NCBI GenBank assembly: GCA_003518885.1
Contig: DOXU01000085.1
Location: forward strand, 1-5,640
Reading direction: 5' to 3'
Source: Oscillospiraceae bacterium
GTDB lineage: Bacteria; Bacillota; Clostridia; Oscillospirales; Ethanoligenentaceae
Length of the DNA stretch: 5,640 bases
Position numbers and translations under genes: made by a program. The notes below the pieces were generated by a model, which was not told the origin of the DNA, did no database searches, and worked only from the letters and a program-made list of their open reading frames with translations. Numbering within the stretch: position 1 is the stretch's first letter; the number at the start of each line of letters is the position of its first letter. Below are positions 1 to 5,080 of the stretch, piece after piece.

Positions 1-63
1 ATATAGCATCATTATTTAAACAGATAAAGGTGCCGCGGTGGAAATTTCTCAGATGAAATAGGT

Positions 64-69
64 TATAAT
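64..69 (+). promoter_or_regulatory. isolated TATAAT, possible -10 of the oxidoreductase gene
   Basis: A perfect TATAAT hexamer lies about 110 bases before the preferred ATG of the oxidoreductase gene. The hexamer 17 bases upstream (GAAATT, 41-46) does not resemble TTGACA, and there is no TG extension, so only the -10 supports a promoter. The gene could equally be transcribed from outside the window. Nothing else in positions 1-180 is convincing. Confidence 0.25.
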
Positions 70-162
70 GGCAAGGTCCATGATATAAAAACTGAATAGT
101 GCAGTGTGGTCAAGCCAGGATTTACTTTTGTAAGAAGAGTATATAGAGAATTTGTAAAAGTG

Positions 163-167
163 AAGGA
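163..167 (+). promoter_or_regulatory. ribosome binding site supporting the ATG at 181
   Basis: AAGGA lies 13 bases before the ATG at 181. The spacing is a little long, but it is the only Shine-Dalgarno-like stretch near any candidate start. The alternative GTG at 106 has none in front of it and would add 25 residues ahead of the nucleotide-binding strand. Confidence 0.45.
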
Positions 168-180
168 TTGGTATTGCAAA

Positions 181-1584
181 ATGATAGATGTAGATGTATT
201 AATTGTTGGCGGTGGGATTATTGGATGTTCTGCAGCTCGGGAACTTTCTAAATTCAATTTGAATGTTGTTTTAATGGAAAAAGAGACGGATATCTGCAGT
301 GGACAAAGTAAGGCGAACACAGCTATCATACACGGTGGGTATGATGCAAAACCGGGAACATTAAAAGCGCGTTACAACGTGCGAGGAAATCGAATGTTTG
401 GAAGGCTGTGCAAGGAGTTAGATGTGCCACTACGATGGAATACCTCCTTGGTTCTTGCCTTTTCTGAAAAAGATGTTCCACAGTTAGAAGCTTTGCGCCA
501 ACAGGGAATCCGAAATGGGGTTACGGGGCTATCGATTATTGGACGAGATGAAATCAATCGTAGGGAGCCTCATGTTAGCAAAAAAACGGTTGCAGCTCTT
601 TTGTCTAAACAGAGTGGCATCCTTTCTCCCTTTAAATTTACTATTGCAAATGCGGAAAATGCGGCGGAAAATGGCGTGGTATTTCACCGAAATGCGGAAG
701 TTTTCGGCATCAAACGCGAAGAAAGCAAGTGGATTGTAAAGAGTACGATAGGCACTTTTCGAGCTAAAGCGGTATTGAATTGCGCTGGAGTATATACCGA
801 TACCTTTAATAACCAGGTTTCCGCCGTTCGATATGAGATCTTGCCGCGGCGGGGACAATACTATCTGTTGGACAAAAAATACGCGAAACAATTTCATGCT
901 TCGATTTTTCAATTACCCACTCATATGGGGAAGGGAACTGTAATATCTCCGACGGTGGATGGTACGGTTTTAGTTGGTCCTACTGCTGAAGATATCATGA
1001 ATCGTGATGATACGAGAACCACTGTGGAGGGTTTAAAGAAAGTTTTTTCCTCAGGTAAAAAGATTTGGGAGGAGCTTCCTCTGCAAGATGCCATCAAATC
1101 TTTCGCTGGTGTTCGGGCGCATTGCAATCAAAATGATTTCATTCTGGGGGAGGCACCGGATGCCCCATTCTTTTTTAATGCACTGGGGGTAGAGTCTCCA
1201 GGACTTACTGCGGCGCCAGCCATTGCTTTGGATCTCGCTAGACAGGTTTCCGAACGACTTCATGCTACATGTAAAATGGATTTTCAGCCATTTCATCATT
1301 CTATACCGACCTTTGAAGGAATGCGCGAGAAGCAGAAACGAAGAATATGTACAGAACATCCGGGAGATGAGGTGATTGTCTGCCAATGTGAAGGTGTTAC
1401 AAGATGGGAAATACGAGAGGCGATTCGTCGGCCTGTAGGGGCACGTACAATTGATGGAATTAAACGGCGCGTGCGAGCAGGAATGGGGAGTTGTCAGGCT
1501 CGCCTTTGTGCGATTCAAATAAATGAGATTTTGGAAGAAGAGCTTACATCTACCTTTGCTCATACAGCATTGAAGTTTAAATAG
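181..1584 (+). CDS. FAD-dependent DAO-family oxidoreductase with C-terminal [2Fe-2S] BFD-like domain
   Basis: A predicted cytosolic flavoprotein dehydrogenase/oxidase of 467 residues. Its family includes GlpA-type glycerol-3-phosphate dehydrogenases and L-2-hydroxyglutarate oxidases; the substrate cannot be told from sequence. Seen: an N-terminal beta strand followed by GGGIIG (residues 10-15) and E33, the FAD dinucleotide-binding fold; HGGYDAKPG near residue 51, like the family's active-site loop; FAGVR (308-312) and ESPGLTAAPA (338 on), the C-terminal part of the DAO fold; then four cysteines at 401, 403, 438 and 443 (CxC, x34, CxxxxC), the BFD-like [2Fe-2S] pattern. No signal peptide or membrane segment is evident. 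ATG181 is chosen because it puts the FAD strand at the extreme N-terminus as in relatives. GTG106 (in-frame stop at 97-99) would also be open. Codon use is mixed (CGA, CGG, AGG, ATA), unlike the strongly biased thiolase gene. A terminator follows, so no downstream partner subunit is cotranscribed. Confidence 0.88.
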   Translation: MIDVDVLIVGGGIIGCSAARELSKFNLNVVLMEKETDICSGQSKANTAIIHGGYDAKPGTLKARYNVRGNRMFGRLCKELDVPLRWNTSLVLAFSEKDVPQLEALRQQGIRNGVTGLSIIGRDEINRREPHVSKKTVAALLSKQSGILSPFKFTIANAENAAENGVVFHRNAEVFGIKREESKWIVKSTIGTFRAKAVLNCAGVYTDTFNNQVSAVRYEILPRRGQYYLLDKKYAKQFHASIFQLPTHMGKGTVISPTVDGTVLVGPTAEDIMNRDDTRTTVEGLKKVFSSGKKIWEELPLQDAIKSFAGVRAHCNQNDFILGEAPDAPFFFNALGVESPGLTAAPAIALDLARQVSERLHATCKMDFQPFHHSIPTFEGMREKQKRRICTEHPGDEVIVCQCEGVTRWEIREAIRRPVGARTIDGIKRRVRAGMGSCQARLCAIQINEILEEELTSTFAHTALKFK

Positions 1585-1632
1585 CCCTTTGACTAAACAG
1601 ACAGAATGCATATTTTATTACTTATTAAGAGT

Positions 1633-1679
1633 AAAAGGAGGCATTTACAGTAGTGTAAATGCCTCCTTTTGTCTTTTTT
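1633..1679 (+). terminator. intrinsic terminator after the oxidoreductase gene
   Basis: A perfect 17-bp stem (1633-1649 with 1654-1670) closes a four-base GTAG loop and runs into TTTTGTCTTTTTT. It starts 48 bases after the TAG stop. The AAAA at the left foot gives UUUU on the other strand, so it may also act weakly in the minus direction. Confidence 0.92.
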
Positions 1680-1680
1680 G

Positions 1681-1712
1681 AAATAAAAAAGAGCTGGAAA
1701 AACCAGCTCTTT
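1681..1712 (-). terminator. intrinsic terminator after the CoA-transferase gene
   Basis: On the minus strand, a perfect 10-bp stem (AAAGAGCTGG with CCAGCTCTTT, 1688-1712) has a five-base loop and is followed by a T-rich run, TTTATTT, at 1681-1687. It lies 26 bases past the TAA stop of the CoA-transferase. With the preceding hairpin it insulates two convergent genes. Confidence 0.88.
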
Positions 1713-1738
1713 AAAAAGATGCCATGAAGGAATATGAA

Positions 1739-3298
1739 TTATTGCTTCAATCCCATTTTTTCATCGGTGAAAATACGGGCATCCATTTTTTTCAGATTTT
1801 TAGAGATAATCGGGCGGATTGGCATATGTGCCAACACGTCTTTTTCTAAATCGACACCTGGGGCGATTTCGATTAATTCAATGCCTTTGTCTGTCAATTT
1901 GAAGACAGCACGCTCTGTAATGTACAAAACTGTGTCGCCGTTAGAAATTGCCGTTTTTGCACTGAAGGAAATTTGTTCAACAGCCTTGCAAATCTTATCG
2001 ACTTTACCTTCTTGCAAGATATGTAATTCGCCATCTTTGGCTTCAATTTTCAGCCCGGCAGCTGTAAAGGTACCGCAGAAATAAACTTCTTTGGTGTTTT
2101 GGCTAATATCAATAAATCCGCCGCAGCCCGGAAGTACGGGACCAAATTTTGAGACATTGACATTGCCTGAACCATCTAACTCAGCAAAGCCGAGGAAGCA
2201 TTGATTCAACCCACCACCATCATAAAAGTTCAGCATATCAGGCATTGGGATCATGCTTTCTGGATTCAGAGAAGAGCCAAAGTCAAGACCACTTTGTGGG
2301 CCGCCACCAAATATACCGTCTTCCACTGTCATGGTGCAGCCATTAATAATGCCTTCTTCAATAGCGACAAGAGAGACATATTCAGGGATGCCAACGCCCA
2401 GATTGACGATACTGCCATTTCTTAACTCCATGGCACCACGACGGCCAATAATTTTTTTAGCTGTCAAAGGCTGTGGAGCAACAGATCCTGCAGGCATTCT
2501 ATGTTCGCCAGACAAACCAGGGTTATACTGAGTGGCAACCGTCTGTTTGCGATATTTGTCATCGCTGGCAACAACGACGTAGTCAACGAGAGTAGAGGCC
2601 AATTCAACTTTCATTGGATCCAAATCCCCACTCTTTACAACGTCATGTACTTGAACAATGACTTTACCACCGTTGGCTTTACACGCTTGGGCGATGGCTA
2701 AAGAATCAAGGCGTGATACTTCCTTTTCAATGGAAATATTCCCTTTTTCATCGGCATAAGTTGCCCCTATAAAGGCATAATCTACCGGAATTGCCTCAAA
2801 GAAAAGATAGTCCTTATCTTTAACGTTTATAAGTTTGATGTAATCTTTTTCCGGTTTGGTTTTTTCATTCATCTTTCCACCTTCAAGACGTGGATCAATA
2901 AATGTGCCAATACCGACGTTAGAAATAATACCGGGGCGTTTTGCGCCCATTTCACGGAACAAGGAAGCCATGACCCCCATTGGGAGATCATAGGCAATAA
3001 TTTTGTTGTCGAGAATCATTTGATACAATTTTGGGGCAACACCAAAGTGTGCGCCAAAGACTTTTTTGACCAAACCCTCATGGGCAAGGTGATTGAATCC
3101 GTGTTCGGTTCCGCCACCTGGGGCCGCACTAAACTCCAATGTGAGATCACGTGGTTTTCCCGATGCTAAAAAACGATTTTCAAGTTCAACAACCAATTCT
3201 TCGGCGAAGCCTCCACCTAAGAAACCATTACTGGCGAGAGTTGCATTATCAGGAACTAATTCAGCAGCTTCTTTTGCGGTTAAAAATTTAACAGCCAA
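1739..3298 (-). CDS. acyl-CoA:acetate/3-ketoacid CoA-transferase (family I, fused alpha-beta; Pct/YdiF type)
   Basis: A predicted cytosolic enzyme that moves CoA between an acyl- or 3-ketoacyl-CoA and a short carboxylate such as acetate, through a glutamyl-CoA thioester. At 519 residues it matches one-chain members (about 515-530). Seen: an alpha-type half with a glycine-rich stretch near residues 24-31, NHLAHEGLVKKV and DPRLEGGK; then a beta-type half with GRRGAMEL, VNLGVGIPEYV, the catalytic region VEDGIFGGGP with presumed nucleophile E326, NFYDGGGL, NVSKFG, and a C-terminal MDARIF-MGLK motif. Middle motifs such as LPMGV and FIDPRLEGGK recall YdiF, while the C-terminus recalls Megasphaera-type propionate CoA-transferase, so substrate range is open (propionate, butyrate, acetoacetate). 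The start is TTG: it has GGAGG nine bases upstream, no ATG or GTG lies in frame before an upstream stop, and the next in-frame Met is about 93 residues in. It is divergent from thiolase-crotonase, which suggests a shared pathway. Confidence 0.93.
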   Translation of the reverse strand: MAVKFLTAKEAAELVPDNATLASNGFLGGGFAEELVVELENRFLASGKPRDLTLEFSAAPGGGTEHGFNHLAHEGLVKKVFGAHFGVAPKLYQMILDNKIIAYDLPMGVMASLFREMGAKRPGIISNVGIGTFIDPRLEGGKMNEKTKPEKDYIKLINVKDKDYLFFEAIPVDYAFIGATYADEKGNISIEKEVSRLDSLAIAQACKANGGKVIVQVHDVVKSGDLDPMKVELASTLVDYVVVASDDKYRKQTVATQYNPGLSGEHRMPAGSVAPQPLTAKKIIGRRGAMELRNGSIVNLGVGIPEYVSLVAIEEGIINGCTMTVEDGIFGGGPQSGLDFGSSLNPESMIPMPDMLNFYDGGGLNQCFLGFAELDGSGNVNVSKFGPVLPGCGGFIDISQNTKEVYFCGTFTAAGLKIEAKDGELHILQEGKVDKICKAVEQISFSAKTAISNGDTVLYITERAVFKLTDKGIELIEIAPGVDLEKDVLAHMPIRPIISKNLKKMDARIFTDEKMGLKQ

Positions 3299-3307
3299 TG
3301 TTCGTAT

Positions 3308-3312
3308 CCTCC
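3308..3312 (-). promoter_or_regulatory. ribosome binding site for the TTG start of the CoA-transferase
   Basis: On the minus strand GGAGG stands nine bases before TTG (3298-3296). This strong, well-placed site is the main argument for a TTG start, since no other initiation codon fits the reading frame nearby. Confidence 0.8.
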
Positions 3313-3368
3313 ATTTCGAATATTTTTTCAGATATTCAAATAATTAATAATAATGTATTCCAACGTCA

Positions 3369-3397
3369 ATAATACGCTTTTTCCCAAAAAAGCTCAA
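3369..3397 (-). promoter_or_regulatory. probable sigma-A promoter for the CoA-transferase gene
   Basis: Read on the minus strand: TTGAGC (3397-3392, four of six against TTGACA), a 17-base spacer, then TATTAT (3374-3369, five of six against TATAAT). The start of transcription would fall near 3362, giving a leader of about 64 bases before TTG. It is the best-spaced promoter match toward this gene; AT-rich DNA raises the chance of false matches. Confidence 0.5.
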
Positions 3398-3477
3398 TAG
3401 TGACAAATAGGGATAAAGGAAATACATATAATATTCTAATATATCGTTATTTTTTCCGCCTTGTGACTACAATAATA

Positions 3478-3496
3478 TGTATAGTATGCCTATACA
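3478..3496. promoter_or_regulatory. 19-bp dyad, candidate operator
   Basis: TGTATAG and CTATACA form perfect 7-bp arms around a five-base centre (TATGC). The site is about 80 bases upstream of the CoA-transferase -35 and about 215 upstream of the thiolase -35. It has no T-run and a short stem, so it reads as a protein-binding site rather than a terminator. The regulator is unknown. Confidence 0.4.
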
Positions 3497-3593
3497 AAAT
3501 GGGTAAAAAAAAGTAAACGGGAATAAATTTTGTAAGGAAGGGCAAATAAACACTTAAAATGTTGCATCCGTGGTCTACCAGCCTAAAAAATTA

Positions 3594-3623
3594 TTGTTAT
3601 CGATAAGTTGAAATTATCAACAA
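3594..3623. repeat. interrupted inverted repeat rich in TTGTT/AACAA
   Basis: TTGTT (3594-3598) and GATAA (3602-3606) face TTATC (3614-3618) and AACAA (3619-3623), with a three-base bulge on the left arm. Two smaller dyads are nested: palindrome TTATCGATAA (3597-3606) and GTTGA-N5-TCAAC (3607-3621). It could be an operator or a small RNA hairpin. The outer TTGTT/AACAA resembles Rex half-sites, but the spacing does not fit a single Rex site. Confidence 0.35.
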
Positions 3624-3639
3624 AAAATTTTCTTCCATT

Positions 3640-3648
3640 ATTATAGCA
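3640..3648 (-). promoter_or_regulatory. possible second, distal promoter toward the CoA-transferase
   Basis: The minus strand reads TGCTATAAT, a perfect extended -10. No good -35 lies 16-18 bases upstream (the 17-spaced hexamer is TACCAA). Transcription would begin near 3633 and give a leader of about 335 bases that includes the 3594-3623 inverted repeat and the 19-bp dyad. A chance match in AT-rich DNA is quite possible. Confidence 0.3.
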
Positions 3649-3711
3649 TATTTTATCGGAGGTTGGTAGCAAAAAAATAGGAAAAACACACTATTTTATT
3701 AGCAAATTCTA

Positions 3712-3740
3712 TTGCAGTAAAAGCAAAATTGTGATATATT
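3712..3740 (+). promoter_or_regulatory. promoter of the thiolase-crotonase operon
   Basis: TTGCAG (3712-3717; only TTG matches the -35 consensus) is followed by a 17-base spacer and TATATT (3735-3740, five of six). TG at 3732-3733, one base before the hexamer, makes an extended -10 that can compensate for the weak -35. Transcription would start near 3747, leaving a leader of about 107 bases. The -10 lies inside the Rex-like operator. Confidence 0.6.
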
Positions 3741-3746
3741 TAACAA
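3729..3746. promoter_or_regulatory. Rex-like redox operator over the thiolase -10
   Basis: TTGTGATATATTTAACAA matches the known Rex consensus TTGTKAA-N4-TTMACAA at 13 of 14 defined positions: the right half TTAACAA is perfect, the left half TTGTGAT has one mismatch. Rex represses fermentative genes when NADH/NAD is low and is known to control butyrate-pathway genes in clostridia. The position over the -10 is what a repressor site would need. No rex gene is in the window, so binding is inferred. Confidence 0.6.
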
Positions 3747-3773
3747 GGAGAAAACAAAGAAGAGGATTTCAAC

Positions 3774-3782
3774 AGAAGGAGG
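3774..3782 (+). promoter_or_regulatory. Shine-Dalgarno-like stretch in the thiolase leader, without a start codon
   Basis: AGAAGGAGG includes seven bases complementary to the 16S 3' end, yet no ATG, GTG or TTG follows at translation spacing. It lies in a purine-rich leader (about 3745-3850) about 70 bases before the real ATG. Such isolated sites (STAB-SD in the Bacillus cry3A leader) are known to protect mRNA by holding ribosomes. That role here is inferred. Confidence 0.35.
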
Positions 3783-3840
3783 CAGAGAGGAACAACCAAA
3801 GGAATTAATCAATCAATATTTAAAAGAAGAAATAGAACTT

Positions 3841-3846
3841 AGGAGG
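3841..3846 (+). promoter_or_regulatory. ribosome binding site of the thiolase gene
   Basis: A perfect AGGAGG stands seven bases before ATG 3854, fixing the start and predicting efficient translation. Confidence 0.9.
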
Positions 3847-3853
3847 AAAAATC

Positions 3854-5038
3854 ATGGCTGAGAAAATTGTTATCGCAGGCGCTTGCCGTACTGCAATCGG
3901 TAAAATGGGTGGCGGCCTTTCTAAGACCGCAACTCCAGTAATGGCTACCATCGTTATTAAAGAGGCACTTCGCCGTGCAAACGTGCCAGCCGACAAGGTT
4001 GACGAAGTTATCATGGGCTGTGTGTATCAGGCAGGACTTGGCCAGAACATGGCTCGTCAGGCTTCTGTTAATGCAGGAATTCCTGTTGAAGTGCCTGCTT
4101 TCACACTGAATAACCTCTGCGGTTCCGCTTTAAAGAGTGTTAATACAGGTGCTGCATTGATTAATGCCGGTCAGGCTGAAATCGTAGTAGTCGGTGGTGC
4201 TGAGAGCATGTCCGGTGCACCTTACTTGGTTAAAAACGGTCGTTTCGGTTATCGTTTAGGCGACGGCGCACTGGTTGATTCCATGCTGAATGACGGTTTG
4301 GTTGATTCCTTCCATCACTATCACATGGGTATCACAGCTGAAAACATCGCTGCTAAATACGGTATTACCCGTGAAGAGCAGGATCAGTTTGCTGCCATTA
4401 GTCAGCAGAAGGCTGAAGCAGCAACAAAAGCTGGTAAATTCAAAGATGAAATCGTCCCAGTTCCTGTTAAAATTAAAAAACAGATGGTCGACTTTGTTAC
4501 AGATGAAGGCATCCGTGCAGGCGTGACCGCAGAAGGTATCTCCAAATTGAAACCAGCATTTAAAGAAGGCGGCACAGTTACAGCTGCAAACGCTTCTGGT
4601 ATCAATGATGGTGCTTCTGCTATGGTCTTGATGACTGAATCCAAAGCTAAAGAACTTGGCGTTAAACCAATGGCAACATGGGTTGACGGTATTTCTGCAG
4701 GCGTTGATCCAGCATACATGGGTCTTGGCCCAATTGCTGCAACCAGAAAACTGATGAAGAGAACTGGCATGACCATCAAAGACTTCCAGCTTCTCGAATT
4801 GAATGAAGCTTTCGCTGCACAGGCCATTGCTTGCGCACGTGATTTGGATGTGAACATGGATATCACCAATGTTAACGGTGGTGCAATTGCTTTGGGCCAT
4901 CCAGTTGGTTGCTCTGGCGCTCGTATTCTCGTCACTTTGCTTTATGAGATGCAGAAACGTGATCTCGAAGTCGGTCTTGCATCCCTTTGCGTCGGCGGTG
5001 GCATGGGCGTTTCCGCTATCGTTCGTCGCGAAGGCTAA
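3854..5038 (+). CDS. thl: acetyl-CoA C-acetyltransferase (thiolase)
   Basis: A biosynthetic-type thiolase that joins two acetyl-CoA into acetoacetyl-CoA plus CoA, the entry step of butyrate-type fermentation, in the cytosol and probably as a homotetramer. The length of 394 residues is typical. Seen: nucleophile C89 in NNLCGSALKSV, N317 in NEAFA, H349 in GHPVG within the NVNGGAIALGHP signature, and acid/base C379 in LCVGGGMG, so the full catalytic set is present with standard numbering. The M-rich pre-catalytic region and GGAESMS loop are also intact. Position 92 is Ala where many relatives have Gly (CGSG). Arginine codons are nearly all CGT/CGC and the gene looks codon-optimised, implying high expression. 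It begins 7 bases after AGGAGG and is the first gene of an operon with crotonase. A Rex-like operator over its promoter suggests NADH-responsive control. A 3-ketoacyl-CoA thiolase with other chain length is less likely given the context. Confidence 0.96.
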   Translation: MAEKIVIAGACRTAIGKMGGGLSKTATPVMATIVIKEALRRANVPADKVDEVIMGCVYQAGLGQNMARQASVNAGIPVEVPAFTLNNLCGSALKSVNTGAALINAGQAEIVVVGGAESMSGAPYLVKNGRFGYRLGDGALVDSMLNDGLVDSFHHYHMGITAENIAAKYGITREEQDQFAAISQQKAEAATKAGKFKDEIVPVPVKIKKQMVDFVTDEGIRAGVTAEGISKLKPAFKEGGTVTAANASGINDGASAMVLMTESKAKELGVKPMATWVDGISAGVDPAYMGLGPIAATRKLMKRTGMTIKDFQLLELNEAFAAQAIACARDLDVNMDITNVNGGAIALGHPVGCSGARILVTLLYEMQKRDLEVGLASLCVGGGMGVSAIVRREG

Positions 5039-5064
5039 TCATTATAGCTTTCTAAACATAAAAC

Positions 5065-5071
5065 GAGGAGG
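5065..5071 (+). promoter_or_regulatory. ribosome binding site of the crotonase gene
   Basis: GAGGAGG stands nine bases before ATG 5081. The 42 bases between the thiolase stop and this start hold no hairpin or promoter that I can see, which supports cotranscription. Confidence 0.85.
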
Positions 5072-5080
5072 CGTTGGATT

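Larger units (their letters stand above)
3299..3853. other. 555-base divergent control region, no gene
   Basis: This AT-rich gap separates the CoA-transferase (leftward) from thiolase (rightward). I find no convincing coding sequence on either strand. It holds one promoter toward each gene, a possible second leftward promoter, an 18-bp Rex-like operator, a 19-bp dyad, another interrupted inverted repeat, a distant pair of complementary 10-mers, and a purine-rich thiolase leader. The length is generous for two simple promoters and implies layered regulation. Confidence 0.8.

Noticed and set aside
26..45. GGTGCCGCGGTGG near the window start, reminiscent of the T-box antiterminator motif
   Set aside because: The conserved GGTGGNACCGCG order is not matched, no downstream terminator follows, and the upstream part of any leader is outside the window.
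106..180. GTG at 106 as start of the oxidoreductase, adding 25 residues
   Set aside because: There is no ribosome binding site before it, and the extension (basic, with no known motif) precedes the FAD-binding strand that normally begins these proteins. ATG181 fits better.
3288..3314. Eight-codon minus-strand open frame overlapping the CoA-transferase start (ATG at 3314)
   Set aside because: The GGAGG lies inside its own first codons, so it has no ribosome binding site of its own. It is most likely a by-product of that site.
3461..3472. TTGTGACTACAA as a second Rex site
   Set aside because: The half-sites are too close (12 bp instead of 18), and extending to 18 bp loses the right half.
3559..3606. 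15-codon open frame starting at ATG 3559
   Set aside because: The nearest Shine-Dalgarno-like stretch (3534-3542) is 16 bases away, the peptide has no recognisable character, and it crosses the inverted repeats.
3626..3642. AATTTTC-containing stretch as a CodY box
   Set aside because: Only about 10 of 15 positions fit the consensus and the second half is lost; this is expected by chance in AT-rich DNA.
4256..4935. Long minus-strand open frames within the thiolase gene, and similar ones inside the oxidoreductase and CoA-transferase genes
   Set aside because: They are antisense shadows of strongly conserved coding sequence, with low-complexity translations and no ribosome binding sites.
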